A DNA stretch of 64,000 nucleotides. Source: Rhabdophis nuchalis (Eukaryota; Chordata; Lepidosauria; Squamata; Natricidae). Both the position numbers and the translations under genes were made by a program. Location: the NCBI GenBank assembly GCA_039707465.1, contig CM077644.1:145238962-145302961 (forward strand), written 5' to 3'. Below, in pieces: positions 1 to 11,697 of this stretch; positions within the stretch are counted from its first letter, which is position 1; each line of letters begins with the position of its first letter. The notes under the pieces are model-generated. The model saw only the letters and a list, made by a program, of their open reading frames with translations, made no database searches and was not told the origin of the DNA.

Positions 1-36
1 CTGCAGTTTTCGTGACAAGGAGTGGTAACAGATTAA

Positions 37-110
37 CAGAGTTGGAAGGGACCTTGCAGGTCATCTAGTCCAACCCCCTGCCCAAGCAGGAGACCCTACA
101 CTTGCCTCTA
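37..110 (-). mobile_element. CR1 LINE 3' end fragment
   Basis: The antisense of the standard amniote CR1 3' end is visible (AGTTGGAAGGGACCTTGCAG, then CCAACCCCCTGCCCAAGCAG and GAGACCCTACAC). Only about 75 bp remain; the adjoining sequence passes into a SINE. Confidence 0.75.
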
Positions 111-142
111 CCTAGAATTGAACTCATCACTGCCTCCTTCCC

Positions 143-275
143 AGAGCTGAGAGAGATACTGGCCCAAGATCACCCCAGCTGTCTTTGTGCCTAAGGTGGG
201 ACCAGACCTTACAGCCTCCCTGTTTCTAGCCTGATGCCTTCACCCGTTACACCAAACCGGCTCTCATTTACTGTA
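143..275 (-). mobile_element. tRNA-derived SINE (Sauria-SINE type), fragment
   Basis: Read on the minus strand it begins GAGAGCCGGTTTGGTGTAAC, continues with the RNA polymerase III box-like region, AGGCTAGAAAC, and ends with a GTGATCTTGGGCCAGT-like core. A second copy lies at 12681. The family name is from recall of squamate SINEs. Confidence 0.65.
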
Positions 276-2242
276 GTCTTAATTTTCATTGCAATGGATA
301 TTTGAAGATCCATAAGAAATATAAGCAATTTAGTCTTCTGCAGTATAACCCTGAAAACAATAAAGTGTTTTCTAGATTCTAGAATAAAAACAAGTAGGAG
401 CTCAAGCTTACATCAATTAAAAAAATATATTCCAATACTGTACTTTTCTTTCCAATCAACATATCTTGACTAAGATTTAAGTGTTGCTTTAAGATTCTCT
501 CTAGAGAATAAGCTCTATTTGCAATAGTGGCGAACAAACTCTACTGATCACACTTGGGTTTGTAACTTTCCAAGATTAGATTATGTAGCTGGTATTTTGA
601 ACCATTGCTTTTAGATCCTAGTCTCAACCATGGAACTCTCTTCTAAATAAGCATGGTTTTTAGACTGGAGTTACCAGAAAAAGAAGTAAATGAAATTTCA
701 TTGAACATGACATTTTTACTTTTTTATATAACTTTATTGAATTTCAAAAAACTAGATGAAAAGTAATTGTATAAAGGAAAACGTTTTTTTATTAAAGCTT
801 CATGAGAAAGGAAAATTATCTGAATTAGACTAAATTACACTTGAGCGTATTTTAAAAATGGATCCTAATGTATTTCCTGCTTGAATCCTATCCATAAGCA
901 AGAATACTTGCCATTAATAAGTTTAGAGTCTTGCTTTGCTATGTATGCATAGATGCTCTCACAAACACACATATTTTTCATTCCACTTCACTCTAGTAAT
1001 ATTAGATGAATTTGAGGTTTTGGTTATAATATGAATCCATAAACATGTATTGTATACTATTAATATTTTTTTAAATATTTGTATTACATTTTTGGGCAAT
1101 TTGAATTTTTTACAATTCTGAGCATGAATATAGAAATGTCCCTACTATTAAATTCATTTCCATATGGATATATATTGCAGTTGTTTAATACTGCTTTTGT
1201 GCAAATCCTAACATATTGCACATATACAAATGCACTTTTTTCTTTTTCATTCATAAATTGGAATAATAGAGTAGCAGAAAGGCAGAGTTGGAAATGCAAA
1301 TGTCTGTAAATAATATTGCTCACTACCTATGAGGCTAGTTCAGATATGTGATGTTCTTTAAAGACTTGAAATATAATAAAAGACATATAAGATACTCTGA
1401 TTATTGAACATTCTGAAATCTCGTTGAGTTCCACAGAAATAAATAGGACACCATACTTGCAGTGGTTGTTGGTTAATAATAGTGCAATTATGAGATCAAA
1501 TCTTCAATAGTGGGGATAAACGAGCCACTCAGAATCGACCCTGAGATATTGGCCCCTTTCCCATCTCTCCAGGAAAACCATGTTGGCAAAATACATTTCA
1601 GCAGGTCAGTTAAAGATTTAGTGGCTGCATTTGTACAACCAGAGAAGCTTGAGTCATTTCAGTCTTTGTGAAGTGAGCTGGTTAGTTTAACCAGACTTTG
1701 CAAACAAAAGCCCTTTGTTATATATAGTGTATATAGTCAACCAGAAAACAGGTTCATTGAGTAGGCAAGTTGTATGAATGCAATCAAAATATTTCTGAGG
1801 GGGGATACCAGGGCTTTTCAGTATCCTATTGCTTTGTCGTGTTTGTGTGACCCTTGGTGAGGTCACTGTTATCCCTGCTTGAAGTGCCTGTGAGAACATT
1901 GACCTTGACCTGGGATAGACCTTGAGGAGAAGGGGGAAGAAGACCCAGGAGGAACCTCTTGCCCTTGGAGTTTTCTCTGCAGCTGGGAGTGCCCTCTGTG
2001 CCCTCTGTGCCCTCTGCCCAACTAAGCTGTTGTGGTAGCAAAGATGAGGAAGTCCCACTGAAATGGGCAGTAGTAATGACCCCGATGAACAGGAGGAAGA
2101 GCCACAACCAAGACAGAGTTTGGACAAAAGACATTTGAGTGGGAGGCAGAAATGTAATTTGAATAAGCGTTTTCAGGCTTAGCCCTCCCCAGTTCTTCTT
2201 TCGGGTAGTGGAAGGAAGGGGGGGGGGGAAGGCACATTGTCC

Positions 2243-2328
2243 GTCTTGCAAGATTCTTGTAAAATTAACATAAAAATAGGGTTAGCCTTCACAACTTTGC
2301 TTTCCTAGACTAGTCTGCCTAGGAAGGG
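2243..2328. repeat. Partial second copy of the 24.6-24.9 kb dispersed repeat
   Basis: GTCTTGCAAGATTCTTG, CATAAAAATAGGGTTAGCCT and ACTTTGCTTTCCTAGACTAG align to 24862-24940 in the same order. The SPIN element begins a few bases further right. Confidence 0.4.
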
Positions 2329-2344
2329 AGACTAATCTATAGAG

Positions 2345-2539
2345 CAGTGGTTCTCAACCTTCCCAATGCCTCGACCCTTTAATACAATTCCTCATGTTGT
2401 GGTGACCCCCAACCATAAAATTGGTGTCTCGGTTCCTAAAACCATAGAAAATATGTCTTTTCCGATGGTCTTAGGCGACCCCTGAGAAAGGGTCGTTCGA
2501 CCCCCAAAGAGGTCCGAACCCACAAGTTGAGAACTGCTG
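2345..2539 (+). mobile_element. SPIN-type hAT non-autonomous element (MITE)
   Basis: The element starts CAGTGGTTCTCAACCTTCCC and ends GTTGAGAACTGCTG, giving near-perfect terminal inverted repeats. Internal blocks CTCATGTTGTGGTGACCCCC and TTCCGATGGTCTTAGGCGAC match the SPIN (Space Invaders) consensus as I remember it. It is flanked by CTATAGAG (2337-2344) and CTATAGAC (2540-2547), an 8-bp duplication with one mismatch. It has no coding capacity. SPIN elements are known for horizontal spread among tetrapods, including squamates. Confidence 0.88.
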
Positions 2540-3312
2540 CTATAGACACCCATAGATACTTGGTGCGTTTCCTTAATTCAACTGATCCCCAAAGCCTTCG
2601 GCGCCTAAAATTTGCAAAATTGGAGCTCCTGGATTATCAGCATTCCCATCCAGGCGATCCTCTTTGTTCCTTCAACCCCACGAAACTGGACGCTGCCCAC
2701 CCACCCCTGTCAGTCCCTGCACCTCTTTCAGAAGCAATGAAGATATTTCGTCAAGGGGGTGGGGGCTCCAGGATGTGTTCGACTGTCCCAACAACCTTGA
2801 GGGACCAGGCTTGGCTCCAGGCGGGGGCATATTTATCTGTGTTTGCTGTTTCCTCCCACATTTGCTGGTGGGACGCCGGCCTCGACAGGGAGATTGGATT
2901 TGGCAGCAGTGGGGTGGGCAGAAGACTTTCCAAGTATTTATAGATTATTTTCTACCCGTTCCTGTCGAGGCTCTGCAAGCACCCTGGATTGCACTCCTTT
3001 GAATCAGTCTGGGTGTAGACTGGCTTTCGGCCACCAGCTTGGAGAAATCGGTGACCAGCGCTGGGAGCCCATCAGGACATTTTATAACGGGGAATCCCCG
3101 TAAAGAATGCTCTTCCCTGGTCACCTGTTTCTCAGGCTCGGCCAGACGTGCCAGATTTCGCCCAGTTGGGGGGGGGGGGAGGAGGGCGAGGGGGAGGGAC
3201 CGTAGACTTACCTTTATGCTGTCACCAGGGGAGGGTGTGTGCAGCGTAGTCTAGCTAGCGCATCCCAAGGAGACCCTGAGAAAGGTGAAACGGAAGATGA
3301 GTTAGTTAGATA

Positions 3313-3448
3313 CAGTGTTTCTCAACCTTGGCAACTTGAAGATGTCCGGACTTCAACTCCCAGAATTCCCCAGCCAGCATTTGCTGGCTGGGGAATTCTG
3401 GGAGTTGAAGTCCGGACATCTTCAAGTTGCCAAGGTTGAGAAACACTT
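3313..3448. mobile_element. Palindromic MITE with 66-bp perfect inverted arms
   Basis: Arms 3314-3379 and 3382-3447 are perfectly complementary around a 2-nt TT loop. The terminus CAGTGTTTCTCAACCTTGG resembles the SPIN terminus, and the inner CTTCAACTCCCAGAATTCC block is shared with the elements at 4242, 5412 and 8039. No clean 8-bp duplication is visible. It has no coding capacity. Confidence 0.8.
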
Positions 3449-3798
3449 GAGTAGAACACTTAAGTTGGGCAGCAGAAGGAGGAGGGGGAAGTGTCTCCCC
3501 AAACGAAATCGAAATGGGGAGCCTCCCCCACCCCCCAGCAGGAGAGGAGGAGATGGCCTAACGCGTAGCATTCCCTCCCCTCCCCGCCGCCAAGAGCTAC
3601 GAAGAAGCCAGCGCGAGTCTCTAAAGCTTGGGAAGAGTCCCCCAACCCACCCATTTCCTAATCTTGCAAATGCGCCCTTTGGCTTAAAGCGAAGGCAATT
3701 CGGCGCCGGGGTCTGCGCTGACCCCACTCCAGCTCCACCCTCCAACGGGGAGTTTCTTTGGGCTGTGGCTTGCAAAGGATCCCCGGCTGGATGCGCGG

Positions 3799-3801
<3 letters not shown>

Positions 3802-3897
<96 letters not shown>

Positions 3898-3982
3898 TTT
3901 TCCTTCCTTCCTTCCTTCCTTCCTTCTTTCCTTTCCTTCCTTCCTTCCTTTCCTTCCTTCCTTCCTTCTTTCCTTCCTTCCT

Positions 3983-4042
<60 letters not shown>
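3802..4042. repeat. (TTTC)n/(TTCC)n microsatellite
   Basis: About 240 bp of TTTC units interrupted in the middle by TTCC blocks. A shorter TTCC tract follows at 4109-4139. The apparent long proteins on both strands are translations of this repeat. Confidence 0.97.
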
Positions 4043-4241
4043 GACTGGCGAGGCGTCCTTTCTACAACCGGACGGGCGGCGCTGCCTCCAGAGGGTCCCA
4101 CACCTCCCCATCCTTCCTTCCTTCCTTCCTTCCTTCCTTTGCGAGCCTCGATTTTATTTTATTTTGGTCCATTAAGGAAGCGTAGGGTGAGCTCTTCTCA
4201 GGCAAAATGAGGGTGGGTGGGCGGGCTGTTATCCGCTAAGG

Positions 4242-4409
4242 CAGGGGTCTGCAAAGTTGGCTCTTTTAAGACGAGTGGACCTCAACTCCCAGAATTCTCC
4301 AGCAAGACTGGTGGACTTCAACTCCCAGAATTCCCCAGCCCCAGTTGGCTGGGGAATTCTGGGAGTTGAAGTCCACCCGTCTTAAAAGAGCCAACTTTGC
4401 AGACCCCTG
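4242..4409. mobile_element. hAT-type palindromic MITE (copy 1)
   Basis: The element begins CAGGGGTCTGCAAAGTTGGC and ends GCCAACTTTGCAGACCCCTG. It is flanked by perfect 8-bp duplications CGCTAAGG at 4234-4241 and 4410-4417. Inside, the CTTCAACTCCCAGAATTC block occurs twice on one side and its complement once on the other, so one arm has a partial internal duplication. No open frame of interest. Confidence 0.9.
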
Positions 4410-4467
4410 CGCTAAGGAATCACCCCCTTCCCACTCCGATGTCGGAGATCCCTGCGGAGAGCGTGTC

Positions 4468-4670
4468 CAGTGGTGAAATTCAATTTTTTTTTACTGTCGG
4501 TTCTGTGGGCTTGGCTTGGTGGGCGTGGCTGGGAAAGGATACTGCAAAATCTCCATTCCCTCCCAGCTCTGGGGCCAGCCAGAGGTGGCATTTGCTGGTT
4601 CTTCCAACTACTCAAAATTTCCGCTACTGGTTCTCCAGAACCTGTCAGTACCTGCTGAATTTCACCCCTG
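4468..4670. mobile_element. hAT-type non-autonomous element, snake GGTTCTCC family
   Basis: It starts CAGTGGTGAAATTCAA and ends GAATTTCACCCCTG. The flanks AGCGTGTC (4460-4467) and CCTGTGTC (4671-4678) agree at 6 of 8 positions. Inside are GTGGGCGTGGCTGGG and CTACTGGTTCTCCAGAACC, recurring blocks of an abundant snake repeat. Related copies are nested at 61151-62124. Confidence 0.72.
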
Positions 4671-5411
4671 CCTGTGTCAAGCCGGTGGCTACCGGCAACC
4701 CTTCAAGCTGAAGGAGGGTTTTCAGCTGCCAGCGGAGCGCGCAGGGGCCAACGCCGGGCTTTCCCCTCCCCTCCCCTCCCCTCCATCCCCTCCTCCTGCC
4801 CCGCAGAGTCGCTTTAATTAAAGTCACAAAGTCGCCGCTCCTTCTCGGCTGGGCTCCCGCAGCTTTCCTCCCTCCGCCCCTTGGAGGCTTTTCACCCCCC
4901 TCTCTCTTCATTTCCCCGCCCCCCCCCCATTCACCCAGATGTGGCAGCCCCTCCCTCAGAAACCAAGCGGACGGCTTTGGGCCTTTGCCTTCCGTTCGCC
5001 TGTTCCCCTCCCTCTCTCCTTCCCCCCCCCCCGTCGCTTTTATTCTTTAAGGCTTGCCCATTTCCCCGGGAATAACAAACTCCGCGGGGCGCCAAGGCCC
5101 CACGACTTCAGTCCTTGGAAACTTCGGCGGACAGATTTTTTTGATCCCCACCACTAGGGTCTGTTTCATTTATTCGTCGAATTGGTTAATTGGCTCTGGG
5201 AGTGGGGGGGAATCCCCGCCTGCTAGGCAGCCAGCAACAGGTGGATGACCCTTCCCGGTGAGAAAACGAGTTTGGAAAACCCAAACTTTCCAGATCAGCC
5301 GCTGAATAGGGGCTAACCTGAACCGGTACCTTTGAATGTGCGTTCCCTTTCCATTCGCCCTTATTGGTAGCTGAGTTCGGGTCCCTGCAATCAATTTACG
5401 ATTGCTTATAC

Positions 5412-5517
5412 CAGGGGTCTGCAAAGTCGGCTCTTTTAAGACTGGTGGACTTCAACTCCCAGAGTTCTGGGAGTTGAAGTCCACCAGTCTTAAAAGAGCC
5501 GACTTTGCAGACCCCTG
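5412..5517. mobile_element. hAT-type palindromic MITE (copy 2), perfect hairpin
   Basis: Arms 5412-5463 and 5466-5517 (52 bp each) are perfectly complementary around a GT loop. Termini are CAGGGGTCTGC and GCAGACCCCTG. Perfect 8-bp duplications GCTTATAC flank it at 5404-5411 and 5518-5525. It is the shortest copy of the family in this window. Confidence 0.92.
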
Positions 5518-7993
5518 GCTTATACCTATATTGACCTGGGATTTCAGGGCAGAGTTGGGTCCCTCTCTACGTCTCTCCCCCCTTTCCTCTCCCCCCTCTC
5601 TGTCTCTTCTTCTCTCCCCCCCCCTTTCCCCCTCTTTCTTCCTCCCCTCCCCTCGGATTTAGGAAGATCCACGTAGCCAGGCTTATTTCAGAGGCTTTGA
5701 TTTGTAAGGTGCTAATTTTACCCTAATTTAATGAATAAGGCACCATTGGCTGAGTTCCGCGATATGCTCAAGTCACCACGTAGGTTCCTTGAATTTGAGC
5801 TTAGGGTGAAGCAGAGAACTCTGCTAGGAAATCCGTTCTTCCAGATGTCTTTGGCTTAGAGGACTTGGCGAGGGCATCCAAGAACTGGAAAAGTCCGCTC
5901 TCGATTCGGCAGGGCGTACAAAAGCGTTGCTTATCCGTCTTTTCTACACCTTCTACCTGCTTCTTTATCTATTTTATAATTTCTGTACGTTTCTTAATTT
6001 ACGGAAACTAAGAATAATGGAGGAAGTCACATCTTTTGTTTTAAAAATCAGAGGAATCCTTCGATCCGTTCTCCGCTCTTTGGTGTTGGGACATTCCTTC
6101 CTCTGTCCGGATGGCTGAAGGAGTCAATCAATCTCCATAGGCAACCTGTCCATCGCAGGTGATTCCGCGGGGGGGGGGGATGCTCTCCTTCTCTTCCTTC
6201 TACCTCTCTTAAATCTCCTGAGTTTTGCCTTGGGCGACCTTTTTCTTGCTCCCCTTTCTTCTGCATGGTCCTTACTGCCTGACCACAAACCTCTTTTTCT
6301 CTTTCGCACCTGCGGCCACCCCTTCTATCCCAGAGTAGCTCTCCAGCCTTGCCCGTTTTGGACCAGGTCGGCCACTGTTTTCCAAAACCTTCGGGGCGGT
6401 TGGCAAAGTACAGCCACACCCGAGTCCCTGCGAGAAAGCAATTGAGTGCGAGGAATGGGAGCCACCGGCCGGGCCCTGAAATGCCAGAATCATCGCTCTT
6501 GGCAGGAGGTGAAAGAGTCCAGTTTCTTTAAGCTTCCCCCCTCACCCCTCCGCCTCCAGCCTCCGGAATTCTTTGCTACAACCGCACTTGCGATTGTGTC
6601 TGGAGGACGGCGCTGAATTCACTGAAATGGATTAGCTGCGAAGGAAAAAGGCGCGTCTTGGAACTAGGCACTTAACAAAGTCCATAGTGCCAAAGGCCAT
6701 TCATAAATTGAACCCCCCCTCCCCCTTCAAAGAGTTAGTTCCACCGCTGGAGCTGGGAGGTTTTGGTCTTTGTGTTGTCAAAAGCCATTGGGAGAGAAGG
6801 AATGCAAACAAGACCCAACCACTGCCTTGCATTGCTAATCTAGCTTCCTTAAAAAAAGAAAAAGAAAACTAAGGAGACAGTGGGTGTTTGGGAAGACTGA
6901 AAGCAGAAGGTGATGACATTAGCCACCAGAAAATCAGATTGCCCTTAGTCTGGAATTACAGCTGCCACTGCTCCCTTCATTACAAGCATCTTCTCATCTG
7001 AAAGTTTACTATTGAAGCAGGTTTCCCTCTTCCCTGGGAGGGAAACCCACCATTCTCGGTATCTTTGATACCAACTATCAGAATACCAAGGCCCACAGTT
7101 TATCTCCAGGGATGATGGGAGCTGTAGTCCAACTTTATCTGCTTGAGGCAGATTGTTTCCAGCAGGTCAGAATAAGACCTCTGCTTTTAATGGGGTTTGT
7201 TTGTCTACACGGATGTCTGCCGCCATTTGGAATTACTTTATTGGTTCCATCATTATTTTCTGATTTATAATAATAATAATAATCTTTTCTGTCAACATGT
7301 TTCCACAGAAGTGCATGCTTGCCAGTCTCCTTGACAACCTGCCTCCTTGTTTCTCAGATGGTTGCAAAACACACTTCGAGGCAGGCCTCTTCCAGGATCG
7401 GGATCAGAGGGAACCCAATTCAATTCACTGCTGGCCATTAAAAAGATCTCTTGGATCTTTCATTATTGTTCACTGCACAAGACAATTGTCAGGGCTCAGG
7501 CTCTGATGTCTTCCATTCTGTGGCAGGAAGAAGGACTGAGAAAAATCAAGAGCGTATGAGCCACACATGTTCTCCAGTCGAAATGCAGATGGTGCTAGTA
7601 ATCCCCCCACCCCCAGAAGCCACTCCTAAGTTTCTGGATGCCTTGATTTAACTAACACCTGTGTGTCTTCTGCTGGCTGGTTTGCATGGTTTGCCCACTC
7701 TGTGTGGAATTACCAGCGCACCTCTGTTATAACTTTTGTCCAGCTCAACCATTTTTATACAAATTTCATATAAATCCATGTGGACTGCATTTCTTAGCTA
7801 GAAAAGGGCATACGTTAAGGAACTGGCCAAAGCACTGGAAGTCCCCCAAAATGGAAATAAAGCAAATAGAATGATGACCCATTCTCTCCACTTGGTCAGT
7901 CATAAGAGAGGTATATTTCTTGTCTTTGGGCCAATCATTCCCCTCAGCATCACCAATCTTAGAGCAAGCAAGCAATCAGAATAGAGCTAGAAG

Positions 7994-9083
7994 CAACCAT
8001 TGAGGTCTTCTCGTCCAATTTAGTCCAATGGTATAGGACAGGGGTCTGCAAAGTCGGCTCTTTTAAAACTGGTGGACTTCAACTCCTAGAATTCACCCAG
8101 CCAGCTATGCTGGCTGGGGAACTCTGGGAGTTGAAGTCCACCAGTCTTAAAAGAGCCGACTTTGCAGACCCCTGGTATAGGAGACCCTATACCATTTCAC
8201 ACAGTGACAACCCCTTCTTAAAAACTCCACTGATGAAGCACCCACAACTTCTGAAGGCAAGCTGTTCCATCAGTTTATTGTATTCATTGTTAAGAAGTTT
8301 CTCTTTAATTCCAGGTTGCTTCTCTCCTTGATTAGTTTCCATCCATTGTTTCTTTTCCCGCCTACAGGTGCTTTAGAAAATAAGATGACCTCCTCTTCTT
8401 TGTGGCAGCCCCCCAAATACTGGCATATTACCCTTGTCACCCCTGGTCCTTCTTTTCTCTAGGCTGGCCATACCCAATTCCTACAATCATTCTTCATATG
8501 TTTTTTGTCTCCAGGCCCTTAATCGTCTTAGTCACTCTTTGCACTTTTCCAAAAATTTCAACCTCTTTTTTGTAATGTAACGAAAACTGGGTGCAGTATT
8601 CCAGGCGTAGTCTTACTAAGGCTTTATAAAGCAGTCATCTAATATTTCACATGATTTTGATTCTTTACCTTTCTTTATATAACCAAAGGTTATGGCAGCT
8701 TTTTTTTGCTGCTACTGGCTAAGTGATCATCCACTAGCACTCTAAGGCCCCTCTCACAGTTACCGTTTTTTGAGGCAGGTTTCGCCTAATCCTGTACTTG
8801 TACCTTTGGTTTTTCCTGCCTAGGTGTAAAACCTTACTTTTCTCCACATTAAATTATATTTTGTTGGAGAAGGCCCATTGTTCAAGTCTGCAAAGATCGT
8901 TTTGGATCCTGAGCTTGAATTCAGGAAAGTTGGCTATTTCTGCCAACTTAGTGTCATCTGCAAATCTGATGAGCTCCCCTTCTACTCCCTCATCTTCTAC
9001 TCCCTCATCTAAGTCATTCATGGAGATATTTAAGAGCACTGGGCCTAAGACGGAACCTTCTGGTACCCCACAACAAAAGTTAG
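7994..9083 (-). mobile_element. CR1 LINE, 5'-truncated, with RT fragment
   Basis: The minus strand encodes a reverse transcriptase piece with GVPEGSVLGPVLLN and FADDTKL, corresponding to the CR1 (Q)GSVLGP and (F/Y)ADD motifs (8900-9080). Downstream on the same strand is the usual CR1 C-terminal and 3' region, ending near 7994. A MITE interrupts it at 8039-8174. Frameshifts and stops are frequent, so it is dead. Confidence 0.85.
8039..8174. mobile_element. hAT-type palindromic MITE (copy 3) inserted in a CR1 element
   Basis: It begins CAGGGGTCTGCAAAGTCGGC, has the same arms as the copies at 4242 and 5412 with a few mismatches, and is flanked by perfect GTATAGGA duplications at 8031-8038 and 8175-8182. 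The sequence either side is CR1 3' end, so it inserted after the CR1 copy. Confidence 0.9.
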
Positions 9084-9971
9084 AAGAGGAATAGTTATAT
9101 ACCACCCTCATGAATTCCTGTACAAAAGTCAGATTATCAATTCAATATATAAGTAAATAATGACCTGCTTGGTTATGCTTCCATAACCTTTTAATGAATA
9201 CATATATTTTTCTACCAAGGAGGGAAATTGCTCCCTCCCTCCTCTCTCAAATTGATGGATACTGTGTCAGTTGGCTCACACATCTATTTGTATCACTATG
9301 AAAAAAGGGTCTCTGGGAATATTTAGCAACACTGCATTTGTTTACATAGTGAATAGTCTCTTCTCTACCATCCAATTATATCCACTTAACAAAACTTACA
9401 AAGATCTAAAGTACCAAGTTAGGGACAAATTATCATGAGCAAAATGGTCGACAGAATCACTAAGAATTGGCATCAATCTGATGGCCCAAAATCAAGCAAT
9501 AAAATTGTGCAATTCTGTATTTTCTGAACCCAGATTTGGCTACATATTAACATATGCTCATAAATAAATCATGCTTCACCTTTTGTGCCTTTAGTGGGAT
9601 CTTAATAGATTATTCAGCAATAATATTTGGGTTTTACTGGCATTTCATTTTCCCTAAAGACCCCCATATAAAGTGGATAAAATGCTGAGCTTTAAAGGAT
9701 ATTGCAGGTGTGTTTTGACACGCTTTAGTATCGGGATGCTGAAACACCAGCCTCCTTGCCAACCTGAAATACTTTCCCTTCAAAACGATTACAAGACTGA
9801 TTGTATAATGAACTCTACCATACATGGTGAGGCAGGCATAATTACTTGGAAGTACGTCCTTTGGAACACCATGGGATTTACTCTCAAGTTAATGTGATAT
9901 ACACAATTTCTTGGTGTACTCAAGTGAAATGTACCTGTTCACATCATACACCCCTAATTAATTAATTAATT

Positions 9972-10517
9972 TGTTGTTGTTAATTGCGAAATCAACCCAT
10001 CGCAACCCCATGGACAACATTCCTCCAGGCCTTCGTGTCCTCTACGATCCTCTGGAGTCCATTTAAGCTCACACCTTCTGCTTCAGTGACTCCATCCAGC
10101 CATCTCATTCATCTCCTCCTTTTGCCCTCAATCGTTCCCAGCGTTAGGCTCTTCTCCAAGTAAGTCCTTCCTTCTCCAAAGTATTTGAGTTTCATCTTCA
10201 GGATTTGGCCTTCTAAGGAGCAGTCAGGGTTGATCTCGTCTAGGACTGACCGGTTTGATTGTCTTGCAGTCCAAGGGACCCACAGGAGTCTTCTCTAGTA
10301 CCATAGTTCAAAGACCTCAATTCTTATGATCCAACTTTCACAGCCATACATTGCAACTGGGAAAACCATAGCCTTGCCTATCCCCACTTTTGTTAGCAGG
10401 GTGATGTATCTGTTTTTTTTAGTATGCTGTCTAAATTTGCCATAGCTTTCCTCCCCAGGAGCAAGTCTTTTAATTTCTTGGCTGCAGTCCCCACCTGCTG
10501 TGATCTTGGAGACCAGG
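9972..10517 (-). mobile_element. BovB (RTE) LINE 3' region
   Basis: The antisense of the BovB 3' end is recognisable: TTGTTGTTGTTAATTGCGAA, ACCCATCGCAACCCCATGGA and CTTGCAGTCCAAGGGACC. It is 5'-truncated on the right. AATTAATTAATTAA occurs at both ends (9957-9971 and 10519-10534) and may be a target-site duplication. BovB is known to be shared between squamates and ruminants by horizontal transfer. Confidence 0.82.
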
Positions 10518-11697
10518 AAAATTAATTAATTAACCAACACTTTAATCAGCCAAAAAACTAAAGGTCTTTTGGAGACCCACCAAGCTATTCCGCTTCCCCA
10601 TAGAGCATCCTTTTTTCTCTTCTGAGTCCAGGAAGGGGAGCAGAAAGGGGCAACATCTTTCAATCTTGAACACAACTCTTTTGTCTTGCAGAGCAGGATC
10701 AAGGAAGTTGAGACATCTGGGAGAAAAAAAGTCGGTGGGTTTGCTTTGGTTTGCTTTAGAGAGGTAGAAGGATGGGGGCGTGTTACAAAAAAACGTTGGT
10801 AGCTTGGAAATGGTGTTTACACTCGTGCTATTTATATATAAACAAATCAGCCATTTGAGACGTTAGGAAAAGGAGAAGTAAGGCAGCTGAGAGAGAAGCC
10901 AAATTAGCAAAGAGCCAGTTTGGGCGTTAAAACACGCAAATAGCTGCCGTTCGAAAGATTGGCGGGCTGCCCTGCTTGGCATCCTGCTCCGGAAAGGTCT
11001 CCTGCGCAAGTTTAGCAGCTCGGTGGGAGGAGTCAGGGGGATCCCGCCGGGCTTGCGCAGGAGAACTTCGTGGGAGCTCATCTCTCCTCCCCTTTTGCTC
11101 CCCCCCCCCCCACTCCAAGGGAAGAGCCTATTGACGCCCAAACTGAGCATTCGGAAGTGTTACGCCGCTTCAAAGCCTGCTAGGAAAAGTCTGGAAACTC
11201 AGTCCCAATAAAGGGAGGCGGGGTGGGAACAATAGAGTCTTGAAGGAGACTCCAATAATTTGAATTTTTCCACCCCCCCCCTATCCCATTACTTTTTGGA
11301 TCTTCCCAACCTTGTGCCTGGTTACTCGGGGTACGGATGTAAGGGTTTCAAGGAGCTTACTGTCAACTAAATATGCCTATGACTACAAGGCAGAGACAGT
11401 TAGCTAAAACAATGTTGGCTCCCCCCCCCCCCCTTCCTGGGTTCTGTTTCTTTTCATTTCTTTCTCACCCTCTCCTTTTTCTTCTTCCCTCCCTCATAAA
11501 TTTCAATGAAAATTTAACTTCCCAGGCTGAAATAGAGGCAGATAGAAGGTTAATTCCCATTGAAATAGGGGCGAGGGACTAGAAGAGCCTTTTCACATCC
11601 TGCACGCAGAAGGATTGCATTACCAACTGCCCACAGGCACTGGATATTTCCCAGGACTTGTACTGCAACCTGCAGCACTGGGTTTGGCTTTTTTAAA

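Noticed and set aside
3315..4175. 286-residue open frame rich in FLSF repeats and its antisense KERK frames
   Set aside because: It is the translation of a palindromic MITE plus a TTTC/TTCC microsatellite.
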